Shown here: one piece after another, positions 32,040 through 42,634 of the stretch
How positions within the stretch are numbered: position 1 is the stretch's first letter
Layout of the letters: each line of letters opens with the position of its first letter
NCBI GenBank assembly: GCA_951640165.1
Contig: OX621250.1
Coordinates: 1,302,001 to 1,366,000, forward strand
Source: Pseudoips prasinana
Taxonomy: Eukaryota > Arthropoda > Insecta > Lepidoptera > Nolidae
Length of the DNA stretch: 64,000 nucleotides
Direction of reading: 5' to 3'
The notes under the pieces: generated by a model
Seen by the model: the letters and a program-made list of their open reading frames with translations, nothing else
What the model was told of the DNA's origin: nothing
The model's database searches: none
Made by a program: the position numbers and the translations under genes

Positions 32040-32245
32040 AGGAATGTGTGGTGACGGCATAGAATATTATCACCCCAACTCATTCCGTGAGGGTCTGAGG
32101 GAATACCTACCAGAGAACGGGCAGCAGTGTTTTTCTGTGAACTATGACTATCAAACTACGATCGCCAACCCGTCTGGCAAGCGTGGCGATTATGGTAGGC
32201 TTTTGTTCAGCAGTGGACGTACTTTGGCTCACATGATGATGATGA
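32040..32245 (+). repeat. rep-G, best-preserved copy
   Basis: From GTGTGGTGACGGCATAGAAT through ATCACCCCAACTCATTCCGT, CTACCAGAGAACGGGCAGCA, CCCGTCTGGCAAGCGTGGCG and TTCAGCAGTGGACGTAC to an ATGATGATGATGATG tail. The 74-codon ORF across it (32044-32268) is shared poorly by other copies and is not supported as a gene. Confidence 0.65.
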
Positions 32246-32344
32246 TGACAATGAATTTTAAAAAATGAAGCATTCATGGCCAGTTGTTGTTACTGGTCCG
32301 TAAGTTACGTGGATAGTTGATTAGGCTGAGTATCACCACGTAAC

Positions 32345-32465
32345 TGCGCTCACCAAATCGCAGCGCGGTGACTACAGCCACCCCCTCTAAATGGCAACGT
32401 TATAGAAATCTTTGGGAAAGGCCTATGTCTAGCAGTGGACGATATCAGGCTGATGATGTGAATGG
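32345..32465 (+). mobile_element. RTE-a variant 3' end
   Basis: CTGCGCTCACCAAATCGC, GAAATCTTTGGGAAAGGCCT, ATGTCTAGCAGTGGACGATA, then GATGATG. A closely similar copy is at 61725-61845. Confidence 0.55.
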
Positions 32466-32476
32466 GGTTGATCTTA

Positions 32477-32716
32477 GGCTGAGATCTATAGAGCGTACTT
32501 AGACTTTGCTCAAACATTACTTACGTAAAACGTTGCTAAGTGTATGCTAAGCTTATACTTTGATTTGGTATTTATAGAATTTTTGACGTTAAGATTATGC
32601 TTAGCATAAGCTAAGACAGACAAAGTCAAAACACCAATTGTAATTTCGTTACATGCATTAACTTCTGTCTAAGTAAAGTCTGAGCAAAGTCTAAGTACGC
32701 TCTATAGATCTCAGCC
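32477..32716. mobile_element. MITE-K, PIF/Harbinger-like, TTA target duplication
   Basis: A 240-bp element with perfect 36-bp terminal inverted repeats (starting GGCTGAGATCTATAGAGCGT, containing ACTTAGACTTTGCTCA) and TTA directly repeated at 32474-32476 and 32717-32719. Three-base TWA duplications are typical of PIF/Harbinger elements. No ORF. The inner sequence has further imperfect symmetry (GCTAAGTGTATGCTAAGC, GCTTAGCATAAGCTAAG). Only copy in the window. Confidence 0.82.
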
Positions 32717-32719
32717 TTA

Positions 32720-34770
32720 GTCTTGCCTGATGTGAAGCTTAGGTTAAGTTTAAGATGGAGCTCGCGATTAATCTTAAGTGTAAAGCCCATGAGACTTCAT
32801 ACATGCTCGGGAACCCTGCAGTATCTTCGGGTCGTTCAGGAACTAAGACCATTGGTACGCTAGGCTTTTATAGTGTAACAGAAGGTGTACTGATTCAATA
32901 TTAATGACACACATACATATAAGAAAAAGTTGTTACACATCGGTGTAACGAAGTTCACCTCTCAGTTTCACCACGTTTGGTTTTAGCATCCATTCGACTC
33001 ATTTTAGACCACCTGGCGTTTCCCTAGCGAGTGCGCTGAGGATTGTTACAGGAAAAAAACAACAGTAGCCAAAAAGGACTTTAATACTCACAATTTAATG
33101 ATTAATCTTCTTTGGATATGGATTATATCAGTGAATGACAACGTAATTATATAATGAAAGCTACCGGCTACTAACGCATATTAACCTGTTAACACAGAAA
33201 AAGGCCTTTACGCGAGGTGTGTTTCGGAAAAAACCAACGAAAATAATGAAATAATTGTTTTAATCTTTTAATTTCAGGAACTTGTGAAATAACATTGACC
33301 TAAAAATTATTCTTCTTGTGTGTCTAGCGGGGTTCTAACAAAATCAGATTTCTCCATTTTCAGTTGATTTGCAACTGAAAATGGAGCGGAGTTCTAACAA
33401 AAAAATCTGGTTTTGTTAAAGTTTAGTCACACGTCTGCCGTGGATGTGTAAAATATCTCATTTTCGTAATATTGAGGAGAAATCAGTAGTCTTCTTTTCT
33501 TGTCCTTTATTTAACAGGTTTTATTTCACAAAAAGAATTTGTTTGCTGTTTGCCAGAGTCAATTTTGGTGGTATACGGAAACAGCACAGCGAAGTCTTGT
33601 TCACAGCATCCTGTGAATAAGCAACCGCTTAATCGTCAAGCTTTTTTGACTATTCATTTTAGTCTATACTACGTAAATCCATAAAAATATTTAGGAAATA
33701 ATTAAAGTTAATTACTTAGTTCCTTTTAACGATGTAGTTCTTTTTAGACTCTCCTTCTAGCTTTAGCCTTATATATCATTCGTAGCATAATGGCAGAATG
33801 CTTACCCTGGACTGGTAGAAGGAGTAAGTAATTCTAATTCTTTCCAGACGTTTAAATTTATATTTTCTTGATTCTTTTCTTTATTTAGAAAGTGTTCGTG
33901 ACGTCAACTTTTCTACAATCATCATCATCTTTTCTAAAGTATCAAAGCTTTATTCAGTAATATTTTAACATTACTTCCTAAAGTCAAAACATAAATCAAT
34001 TGTAAATACTTGGTACGTACTTATTTGTATACACTTTACAGTTAGCTAAATTTAAATCCAAAAATCTTTAAGCCAAACATTAGGGTGAGGACCCACTGTT
34101 ATCTCTACGTATCAAAATAGGGTTAAAGAATATAAATTATCATAAATATCGGTTCGGTGTGCACTGGGGTATTATTTATGTATTTTGACCCCTCGTCTAA
34201 TATGTATGTGTGAACGTGTCTGAATACTTTCAACTGGCGGAGATTAAAAAGCCAATGTTGAGTTATCGAGACACAGATTGTGTTCAATTATTATTAAGTT
34301 TATAAGACGAGTACGTAAATCCATTATTATCTTGATATATAAGAGTAAATAGTCGCTAACTAAACACGCCATCTCGAAAACGTTATGAAGATGAAATTAT
34401 GTAAATAATATTATTTATTTTATTTATTTATTCGTTCGGTGTACTTCAAACAAATTGTATAAATAAAGAGAAGAAAATATCGTACGAGGACACAGAACAC
34501 ATTACCTCAATATAAGCAAATACAGTTACAATCGGTGGTCTTATCGCTTTGTATCTATCTTTTCCAGATAAGCGTTGGGTGGACATGGAATGTAAGATAG
34601 AAAAGGCGGTAGATGTAAATGTATATATAAATTGTTTCAAGTTAATTATATCGTACAATATAAAAAAAAACAGTGTTTTTTATATATATTTTTGCTCTAT
34701 CAATATTGAAAAAATAACTACTGATTACAAATACGTATAATATTTTAAGTAATTATAATATTCACTGCGT
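32720..34770. other. 2-kb stretch without a supported gene
   Basis: Apart from a small inverted repeat at 33352-33386, nothing was recognised. Minor ORFs near 34446-34740 lie on both strands over the same bases and look incidental. The lack of repeats makes this one of the less TE-rich parts of the window. Confidence 0.35.
33352..33386. repeat. 14-bp-arm hairpin with flanking direct repeat
   Basis: CTCCATTTTCAGTT (33352-33365), a 7-base loop, AACTGAAAATGGAG (33373-33386). GCGGGGTTCTAACAAAAT before and GCGGAGTTCTAACAAAAA after it form an imperfect direct repeat, so the hairpin sits between two copies of a 20-odd-base unit. Confidence 0.75.
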
Positions 34771-34772
34771 TA

Positions 34773-34941
34773 TCTACTATATAAAAATAAGTCGGGTTTT
34801 CCTTCCTGACGCTATAAATCCAGAACGCACGAACCGATTTCCACGGTTTTGCATTCGTTGGAAAGGTCTCGGGCTCCGTGAGGTTTATAGCAAAGAAAAT
34901 TTATAAAATTTAACGCGGGTAACACCGCGGGGCACAGCTGG
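34773..34941 (+). mobile_element. Non-autonomous Helitron, 0.17-kb type
   Basis: TC start (TCTACTATATAAAAATAAG), body CGCTATAAATCCAGAACGCA, GAAAGGTCTCGGGCTCCGTG, then the shared end AATTTAACGCGGGTAACACC-GCGGGGCACAG-CTGG-T. Different body from the 0.32-kb and 0.19-kb types but the same 3' 60 bases. Confidence 0.8.
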
Positions 34942-35189
34942 TCTAAAATAAAATAAATGTTGTCTCTCTTTTATATGTACTAGTCACACAGACCAAAAAG
35001 TAAGCACCTTCTCTCTACTTTAACTATAATTTAAATATTCTATTTGGTATTAATTAATTAATTACATTTAAATATATATAAAAAAGTATGAATCCTTAAA
35101 CTTAAACATTACTAAGAACACTAAATATAAAATATTGACTAAATGCTAATATACAGTTATCAAAACTGAAATAAACTACAGACAATTGA

Positions 35190-35395
35190 CTGCACGTGTG
35201 GCGCAGCGGCTAAGACAGTCACCTCGCCGCTTCGTGTCGCGGGTTCGAGTCCCGCTCCAGACAATTATTTGTGTGAACCATGAAATTGTTGTTCTGAGTC
35301 TATATGTAATTTGTGTCTATTGTCTATGTTTGTAAAGTACCCCGCGCCACAGGGATTAGATTCCCTAGTACGGGCGTTGCCTTTAAAATGAAAAA
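35190..35395 (+). mobile_element. SINE3, full length
   Basis: Head ACTGCACGTGTGGCGCAGCG with A box, B box GGTTCGAGTCC, body GACAATTATTTGTGTGAACC, end AAGTACCCCGCG, AGGGATTAGATTCCCTAGTA and an A-rich tail at about 35380-35401. The most complete SINE3 here. Confidence 0.88.
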
Positions 35396-35689
35396 AAAAA
35401 AGCAATATAATAGACGCTCCGCATTGACATCAATGGGTATCGTACCAGAAGTCTGGTAGCACTGTCACAAAGTGGCCAAATAGACCAGCCCACTAGTTAC
35501 GGGTGGTATCGATATTTTTTTTGTAATTCTCTTGAAGAGTAAACGAGCACTTGGACCCCATTGTCCTAGAGTTTCAACCTCAAATGGCTCAAAAATGTAA
35601 TTACGTTCAATATGAATCCAATAATTATTGATATTTTTACCTCACAGAATACACTACCGAAAGTATCATTATTACTCTATATATAACTG

Positions 35690-36272
35690 AAGTGTTGCTA
35701 CGTTGGCTGCCCATCTGACGTAAAGGTTAACGGTAGATGCCTCGCTACAATCTCGGTGCACGCATGTTTTGGTTTCGATTTCTGTAGATTACTGTTATTT
35801 GTGTGACCCATGAACAATAGGTTTAAAGCATACAGAGATTTATAACATAATAATAATATCCTGGGACATTATTCACACACGGCCATCTGATCCCAAACTA
35901 TGCAGAGGTTGTACTATTTAAACCAGATAACTGATATACTACATATACTACTTTTCTTTTGTAAATACATACTTTTATAGATAAGTACACCCAGACTCAG
36001 TACAAATAGACATGTTCATGCACACAAATATCTGTCCTGGGTGGGAATCGAAGCCACGACCTCCGGCGTGAAAAGGAAGCATTTGCCAACCACGCCAACA
36101 GGCACGTAATATTAATAATATAACTGTAAAGTGTTGCTATGTTGGCTGCCCATCTGACGTAAAGGTTAACAGTAGATGCCTCGCTACAACCTCGATGCAC
36201 GCTTGTTTATGTTTCGATTTTCGTAGATAGGTAACTGTAATTTGGGTCACCCATGAACACTTTATGTTTAAA
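35690..36272. repeat. ~140-bp local direct duplication around a SINE2
   Basis: 35690-35830 and 36130-36272 share AGTGTTGCTACGTTGGCTGC, CCATCTGACGTAAAGGTTAA, GTAGATGCCTCGCTACAA and TTCGATTT...GTAGAT with few differences; the spacing is about 440 bp. A SINE2 (35849-36105) lies between. The unit's ending (GTGACCCATGAACA) resembles the SINE3 body. Confidence 0.8.
35849..36105 (-). mobile_element. SINE2, full length
   Basis: Inverted: ATATCCTGGGACATTATTCA, CACGGCCATCTGATCCC, CAGATAACTGATATACTACA, CATGTTCATGCACACAAATA, CTGTCCTGGGTGGGAATCGA, GCCAACCACGCCAACAGGC. Good match to the copies at 16510 and 49672. The 67-codon minus-strand ORF reading into it (35997-36200) is SINE plus flank. Confidence 0.87.
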
Positions 36273-36274
36273 GT

Positions 36275-37514
36275 ATTAGTTCTATAGTCTTCTTAAGGTA
36301 ATGAATTACTATCATGTGGACTGTAGCTACGTCTTGCTGACTTGATAGTTATATACATATACGTATGTGTTTAATTCTTTGTAACAAAGCAGTCGAATCC
36401 ATACTGCCCTCCCCACATATCTACCCCACGGTTACGTTCTCATCCAATCTTTCCCCTTCTGCTAATTTATGCGTCCGTTGTCTGCCGTCCGTAGCGTGAT
36501 GTTACGCAGTAAATTCGGCGCAAATTGAAAGCACTATTGTTCGTCTGCGATTCTTTATCGCTAGGGTTGATGACAACCCTTAATTTTATTTATGTTTTTG
36601 ACGCGTGCCTGTGGTCTGTGTGTGGATGATGTTTTTTATGAAGGGGTTAAAGTGTGTTTTGATATCGAAATAATTGAGCATGGAGAAGTGCTACGAGAAC
36701 CTGGAATTAAGGGTAGACTGAAGTATGCACTTTGTTTAATGGACTACACTACGACCATACAACATTATGTTGGAATATTTATGCGATCATCCTTTATATT
36801 TATTTTTCCGACTTTTCGAACAAGTTTCTTTCATTGTGGTCACGGTGAGCGATCACCGTGAGATAAATAAGACACGTGAAAGTTTTAAAGTGTAACATTA
36901 CGTGTGTTTCACTATTTAATATTAATATCATTAAACGAATTACCTAGGCTTTTTCTTCCTCAAGCTTTCAGTCTATCCGAAGTTTGTCTCGAATATATAA
37001 ATGTTTTATGGACTTAAAACTTGCGATAGATCACAATCACATCTAATGGTAAACAGTAATGTAGTCTAGTATCCAATTAGATTCCTTGTCTAATAACTTG
37101 ATAAAAAACGTTCTATTACGCAATAAGTCCGTCAATCGTACCGATATTTTGAATGCTGAAATTTCTTTCACAAGATGTAAAACATGTATTCACAAACAAT
37201 TAAGAAATAACTTAAAATCAAGTAAAAGACAAGATATCATATTATTCTATAAACAGACGAATTAAAAACCTGCTCATTTTAAAGTCAGTTAAAATTAAAT
37301 TAAAGTACAAGTGTATATTACAACAATAGTAAACAAACCTGATGTGACCAAAATCTCGCCAAACATTTATAACCACGAATCATTCGCATGAAACACCTGT
37401 TTTATGTCACATTGCACAATATGGCGCCCCCAACCATGTTTGATTCAAAATGAAGCAATATAAATTGCAATGAAAATAATTAAATAAACAGATTTCAATT
37501 TAAAAATTATATTT
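36275..37514. other. 1.2-kb stretch, nothing supported
   Basis: A plus ORF of 89 codons (36592-36861, starting MFLTRACGLCVDDVFYEG) ends in a small hairpin CACGGTGA-GCGA-TCACCGTG (36841-36860). I recognise no domain and see no splice or promoter support. Confidence 0.3.
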
Positions 37515-37650
37515 TGGTGATTATCACAATATTAATTCGTAAAGCAAAACTTTGTCTCCTTTTTACGCAAATTGCGCGGAGTATGAAATTTGGAACAGGA
37601 TGGACAAAGCGTGTAGAAAACTATTTTGTTTTGTTAAAAAAACATTATGC
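37515..37650 (+). repeat. rep-O copy
   Basis: TTAATTCGTAAAGCAAAACT, CTTTTTACGCAAATTGCGCG and GAGTATGAAATTTGG, matching 9205-9320. Confidence 0.5.
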
Positions 37651-38689
37651 ACACTGCACAACACATGCTTTTGACACACTGACAAACTGAGAAGAAATGT
37701 CTTGACATTTTTAACATTCTTCTAAATTTTCTCTGTGACAGTTTCTTTCGTTTTGAGAGTTTTTTTGTGACATATCTTTTGAATGTCGAAATTGAGAACA
37801 GATGAATAATATATGTCTATAATGTCTATAGTCTTTTACAATAGAAACTTAATGAAAAAATTTCAAACAAGTGCGATGTCTAGTATTTTTAATACACATC
37901 AAAGAATTTATATTCATCAAATAAATAATTTTTGAAACAAACTGAACGAAACAAATTTATTACACAAATAAACCACTTTTAAATAAATAGAAATGCGCCA
38001 CGAACTTAAATTGCTGGCAAAATTATAATGTTATAAAAATTAAATAACTATTTGTTGTCCTTTTAGTTATTTTTAATATAAAAGGACGATTTTTTCATTT
38101 GCAGTTAATTACTACCCGATTTTTTTGTATGCCAAGTCGGCAAATAAGCATCGACCTACCAAATTTAAAGCATGCCCTTTCAGTCCCCCACATAATATGT
38201 TGGTGACCTTACTCCCACTCAGAACCACCTCATTAACATTAAAAAGTAATTACGGCGTAGTTACTTCCCGCAGTCAAGTTGAACATAGAGTGAAAGAACT
38301 GTGCTTTACTTCACCTAAATGTTGAGCACTATCCAGTGGTCACGCGTTACTAGAACTCGAAGTTACGTATTCGTGAGTAAACTCTAAAGACCTACTCCCG
38401 ACCGGCTCTAAGAGCCGTTTTTTACGTTTCTATCAGTTATGAAAGTATTAATCCGACTTATCAATTTTCCCGTTAGTTAGGTTTTAGGACTAAGTTAAAC
38501 AAATACGTTGAAACAGAAAGCAAGTCCATGACTTATAAAGAACCGTAGCTTTCATTGTATTAATAAAATATATACTATAGCTAACTAATGACTAAAATAT
38601 AAGGCTACAAAGATGTGCATTGACCTAGATTACAATAATAAGTTTTATAAGTAACAAATAGATATCTTGGAAAAACTAACACTCTACAA
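37651..38689. other. Unrecognised 1-kb stretch
   Basis: AT-rich to 38130, then GC-richer (AGTCCCCCACATAATATGTT, CCGACCGGCTCTAAGAGCCG). The 66-codon ORF at 38125-38325 has no recognisable similarity. The CCGGCTCTAAGAGCCG text is a short perfect stem. Confidence 0.3.
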
Positions 38690-38900
38690 ACGAGCAAGTG
38701 GGTCACCTGATGGTAAGTGATCACCGCCGCCAATGGACACTCACAACACCAGAGGAGTCGCGGGTGCGATGTCGGCCTTTAATAGTCAGCAAACAATTAA
38801 TGCTGACCCTTCCCCCCACCCCGATGAGCTCTGGCGACCTTACTCCAACACAGAAAAATATTAATGTTATTATTAAGGAATGTCTTCTGTAAGGTGGATG
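38690..38900 (+). repeat. Dispersed repeat, CACCTGATGGTAAGTGATC type
   Basis: CAAACGAGCAAGTGGGTCAC, CTGATGGTAAGTGATCACCG, CCGCCAATGGACACTCACAA and CACCAGAGGAGTCGCGGGTG. I recall this as a widely dispersed lepidopteran repeat. The 64-codon ORF (38698-38892) is the repeat. Confidence 0.5.
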
Positions 38901-38954
38901 TACTTCCCTAGTCGGGCTGCTCTTTGAGCAAATGAAGGCTGTGCCCTACCTCTC

Positions 38955-39437
38955 TTGAAATATCATATGAAACTAAGCTAAGCCTGTACTATCACAACCA
39001 GACAACTATAAACATACTTATATAGTATAGACAAAATACATCCAGACAAAGAACAAATGACGGTCACCGTAACCTAGTTGGTAGTGCTCCTGCCTACGAA
39101 GCTGGTGGTTCTGGGTTCGAATCCCGGTAAGTGCAAATATTTGTGTGATGAGCGCGAATATTTGTTTCTGAGTCATGGATGTTTTCTATGTATATAAGTA
39201 TATATCTATCTATATAAGAATGTATATCGTCGCCTGGTACCCATAGTACAAGGTTTGCTTAGTTTGGGGCTAGGATGATCTGTGTGATATTGTCCCCAGA
39301 TATTATTATAATTATTATATTATTAAAAAAATATCGTGCTCATCACACAAATATTTTTCCTGAGTGGAGATCGCAACCGTGACCTTTGGCTTAGAATTCA
39401 GAGTCAGTAACCACTAAGCTAACAGGCCTCTCATACA
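38955..39437 (-). mobile_element. SINE2b split by SINE1
   Basis: Inverted 3' part AACTAAGCTAAGCCTGTACT, CCAGACAACTATAAACATAC, CATCCAGACAAAGAACAAAT before 39061. The inverted head part resumes at about 39331 with ATCGTGCTCATCACACAAAT, TTCCTGAGTGGAGATCGCAA, CTAAGCTAACAGGCC. The two halves join exactly in the undisturbed SINE2b order. Confidence 0.82.
39061..39330 (+). mobile_element. SINE1, full length, inside SINE2b
   Basis: Head CGGTCACCGTAACCTAGTTG, B box GGTTCGAATCC, body AAATATTTGTGTGATGAGCG, CTGAGTCATGGATGTTTTCT, end GGTACCCATAGTACAAGG, TTTGCTTAGTTTGGGGCTAG, GATATTGTCCCCAGATATT plus a (TAT)n tail. The A box has a substitution (TAACCTAGTTGG). Head-to-head orientation with its SINE2b host. 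Confidence 0.88.
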
Positions 39438-39453
39438 ATAAACATATTATAGA

Positions 39454-39720
39454 CTAGCTGTGCCCGCGACTTCGTTCGTGTGTTAATTAGTTATTTTGAT
39501 GTTTTTGTTTTTTCTAAAAAAAAGTAGCCTAAGTTACTCTTTATTACATCAGCTACCTGGCAATAAAAGTCCCGTCAAAATCGGTCCAGCCATTTCAGAG
39601 ATTAGCCGGAACAAACAGACAAAAATTTAAAAAAATGTTATTTTGGTGTAGGTACCGTATATATATTCATATTATGTAGAAAAAAAACGGTTTTTTCAAT
39701 ATTACAAACAGACTCTCTCC
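39454..39720 (-). mobile_element. Helitron-like element, 0.3-kb 'TTAGCCGG' type
   Basis: Inverted: CTAGCTGTGCCCGCGACTTC-GTTCGTG, AAAGTAGCCTAAGTTACTCT, TTATTACATCAGCTACCTGG, TTTCAGAGATTAGCCGGAAC. Has the CTAG end but a different hairpin from the other types. A better copy is at 54924-55252. The 5' boundary is unclear. Confidence 0.65.
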
Positions 39721-39744
39721 TCCTTCATTGCGTGGATAGAGATT

Positions 39745-39950
39745 ACAATACAGTCAGAGTCATTTAAGTCATTTAGCAGGTCTCTGACATCACTTGAATA
39801 TTGTTATCTAACGACAACAACTTCGACTAACAGGGTTACATGCCCTCCTAAGGAAAGAAGCGCTAAAAAATCAATCCACTTTGACGGTTACCCAGTGCTA
39901 CGCCTTACGTGCACTCCGAGGCACGGAGACGCTCAGAAATTAAACCACCA
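39745..39950 (+). repeat. rep-L, diverged
   Basis: TTTAGCAGGTCTCTGACATC, ATGCCCTCCTAAGG, CCACTTTGACGGTTACCCAG, CACTCCGAGGCACGG and GAAATTAAACCACC. ORFs of 95 and 70 codons starting at 39909 and 40015 are unsupported. Confidence 0.45.
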
Positions 39951-40330
39951 ATCAAAAACACCTTTCACACTACGATAATTGTAATGTTATTCCGCACACA
40001 ATTCTATCTAACGCTTGCTCCCAGCGTGGCTTGCGCTCATAACTGTCCAATTTGCTGCGAGCTCCGTCCGAGATCGGATGCAAATCGCACAGGGCCAACT
40101 AATTTATCCGCGCGTAAATTTGACCACCGGACACCCCTTATCCCTTTTACGTGGGTACGTGTACTGCCCCTGCGTACGACTTGTATGTATACATAGTCGT
40201 ACATACGTTCAGTATTTTACTTTTTAAATATTTTGGTCCCACTTAGTTAAATAACATAAGAACCATTAATGTTTTCTTTGATTCACGTTGAGTGTTTAAG
40301 TAGAATGGTTATCCTACTACATAATACAAT

Positions 40331-40484
40331 CTGTGAGTGTGGATGGATGGAAGTTTGTTATTGTTTTACGCAAAATCTACGGAAAGGATTTTGAAGAAAC
40401 TTTATAGAAATGTTGATCTATCAGCCGAATAAATGATAGGCTGTCATTTATAAAAATTTTAGCGAGTTATACCACGGAGCACAG
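40331..40484 (+). mobile_element. Helitron-like remnant
   Basis: CTGTGAGTGTGGATGGATGG, TTTACGCAAAATCTACGGAA, ATAGGCTGTCATTTATAAA, GAGTTATACCACGGAGCACA-GC. The CTAG terminus is lost. Confidence 0.4.
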
Positions 40485-40741
40485 CATCATTCTTTTTTGA
40501 CACACAATTCACTATTCGATTTTCACAATCAAAATGTATCAACTATTAATTGCACTTACTATTTCTTTACCAGTGGCTGTAAGAAGAGTGTTTGCACAAA
40601 CACCTTTTTTTAAATGCGTTATTTTTATTGATAAACTGACGAGTCAACTTTTTACAGAAAGCAAAACGTTGTTATAAAAATAATAAATAAATATTATTCA
40701 ATACGATCGACATAAATATCATTCAATACCTACGAAGCCAA

Positions 40742-40955
40742 TGCCTACGAAGCTGGTGGTACTGGGTTCGAATCCCGGTAAGTGCAAATATTTGTGTGAT
40801 GAGCACGAATATTGGTTTCTGAGTCATGGATGTTTTCTATGTATTTAAGTATTTATCTATCTATATAAGTATGTATATCGTCGCCTGGTACCCATAGTAC
40901 AAGCGTTGCTTAGTTTGGGACTGGGATGATCTGTGTGACATTGTCCCTAAATATT
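40742..40955 (+). mobile_element. SINE1, head-truncated
   Basis: Starts at CTACGAAGCC-AATGCCTACGAAGCTGG, where a short piece of the head is duplicated, then GGTTCGAATCC B box, GATGAGCACGAATATTGG, CCATAGTACAAGCGTTGC and GACATTGTCCCTAAATATT. The A box is missing. Confidence 0.8.
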
Positions 40956-40975
40956 TTACAAAAAATAAATATATA

Positions 40976-41581
40976 TATATTTTACAATTTTACAAAAATA
41001 GTCTTAAATATTTATTTTGTTCTTTAGTGTTATCAGCAGCTCTGATCTATCATTAACTTACTCGAAGGCTATAAAAATATCTTTTAGGTCTGTTTACTAC
41101 TACTAATAGATTTTACGCAATTCGATGAAGAAAATAGCAATAATATTGATAATAACGTTGATTAACGTGCTATTTCAAAATTATATTCTAATTTACTAAT
41201 AAAACAATTACATAAAGATATGAAATGCTTATAAAATATGTGCAAAGTCAAACCAATTCCAGCAACACCGGCAAAAATGTAATTTCAAACACGACTGAGT
41301 CAAATTTCAATTAACAAGATTCCTGTCACCTATCCCACGAGTGCTCCACAATACAAAAGTAATCTTTCATAGCATTACTAATATTTCACGCAGTTTGACC
41401 GCAGACACGTCAATCAAACTTTCAACTAGGTACAGGATGCAAATCGGTCGTATCTGCGTCTATAAATTAGAAATATACCCACATAGGTTGTGGCCGCAAA
41501 ATTATTATATGCTGGCGATTTAGCAATCCACTTGGTAATTTACCTACTATTATCATCTATCACTTATTAAGTTTTTCAATT
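40976..41581. other. Unrecognised AT-rich stretch
   Basis: No gene or repeat supported; a 60-codon ORF at 41341-41523 has no recognisable feature. Confidence 0.3.
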
Positions 41582-41696
41582 ACGAGGTTTTTCAATTGTA
41601 ACTACTTATAGTTAGGTATGTTTCTGGTTGATGTTCGTACCTAACATCAACCAGAAACATACCTAACTATAAGTAGTTACAATTGAAAAACCTCGT
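41582..41696. repeat. Perfect 54-bp-arm palindrome
   Basis: Left arm 41582-41635 (from ACGAGGTTTTTCAATTGTAA) and right arm 41643-41696 (to TTGAAAAACCTCGT) are exact reverse complements over all 54 bases, with a 7-base spacer CGTACCT. The right arm continues into GTTGTTATTGATGATAAAAC, a sequence repeated directly near 42030. The left arm is thus an inverted copy of a locally duplicated unit. Confidence 0.95.
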
Positions 41697-42066
41697 GTTG
41701 TTATTGATGATAAAACCCAGTGCGTTCATCATCATCCTCATCATATCAGGCAAAAGATGTCCACTGCTGGACAAAGGCCTCTCCCAAGGATCTCCACTAT
41801 AGCCGGTCCTGCGCTGCTCGCACCCAGCGGCTTCCCGCGTCCCTTGCAAGATCGTCGGTCCACCTTGTAGGGGGGCCGCCCACGCTGCGTCTTCCGGTTC
41901 GTGGTCGCCACTCGAGAACCTTTCTGCTCCATCGGCCGTCAGTTCTACGAGCTATGTGCCCTGCCCACTGCCATTTCAGTTTGGCAATTCTTCTTTCTCT
42001 TAATAAGTGTAAGTAGTTGCAATTGTAAAACCGCGTGTTGTTATTGATTATAAAACACAGTGCGCT
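41697..42066. repeat. ~60-bp diverged direct repeats flanking an RTE-a copy
   Basis: About 41668-41727 (AAGTAGTTACAATTGAAAAA, CCTCGTGTTGTTATTGATGA, TAAAACCCAGTGCG) and 42007-42064 (AAGTAGTTGCAATTGTAAAA, CCGCGTGTTGTTATTGATTA, TAAAACACAGTGCG) are direct copies bracketing the LINE at 41723-42000. At this length the repeats are far longer than an ordinary LINE target duplication. Confidence 0.75.
41723..42000 (-). pseudogene. RTE-a LINE ORF C-terminus, longest copy
   Basis: Inverted: (ATC)n tail, AAAGATGTCCACTGCTGGAC, AAAGGCCTCTCCCAAGGATC, GGGGGGCCGCCCACGCTGCG, TCTTCCGGTTCGTGGTCGCC, CCATCGGCCGTCAGTTCTAC and GCCACTGCCATTTCAGTTTG-like end. On the minus strand it spells pieces of an RTE-like C-terminus (a Trp-Gln-Trp-Ala-Gly-His-like block, then Arg-Pro-Arg and a terminal Trp-Thr segment) with several frame changes. 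About 280 bp, the most complete RTE-a here. Confidence 0.65.
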
Positions 42067-42318
42067 TAGGGGTAGCGAATACTGTAAGTTGTACCTGTAA
42101 TTTTGGTCATAGTTTCATGTTATGTTATGTGTAAGAAGTGGAGGGGAGGGTCTTGGCAACGCGTCCATAATAACGCTTTTATAGAAGCTAGCGTGGTTGC
42201 TAATAACCTTATACTAAATAAAAATTACCAACAATATTAACAAAATGCAAATAGCAACCTTGTTGCAACACAAATATTGGCATTTTTTATGGAGAGTGGT
42301 AAGTAATTTCAGTGTAAA

Positions 42319-42630
42319 TCTATACATATAATAAAATCGTAGGAAATTCAAAACTGTACATTGAATATTTTTTAAAAGGAGACTTGGGGCGTGATCTACA
42401 ATCGAGGTCGAAGCCAAAAATATAGGTTTTAGAATTTTTGTCTGTTTGTCTGTATGTATTTCCGGGCTAAACTCAAAAAGTACTGCATGGATTTACTTCA
42501 AATTTTGCATGAATATTACTAAGAGATCGGGTCAACCTATAGGCTACATATTATCACGCTATCACCTTCGGGGGTTGAGCTGTGATAATTTATAAAGATT
42601 AACGCGGGTAAAACCGCGGGGCACAGCTAG
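42319..42630 (+). mobile_element. Non-autonomous Helitron, 0.32-kb type, copy 5
   Basis: TC start after AA, TATACATATAATAAAATCG, body GTGATCTACAATCGAGGTCG, and end AACGCGGGTAAAACCGCGGG-GCACAG-CTAG-T. Complete and well preserved. Confidence 0.9.
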
Positions 42631-42634
42631 TATT

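Noticed and set aside
36592..36861. 89-codon ORF
   Set aside because: No recognised domain, no splice or promoter support, and its end lies in a hairpin. Left as unsupported.
39909..40227. Overlapping 95- and 70-codon ORFs
   Set aside because: Two frames of the same GC-richer text following rep-L; no recognised feature.
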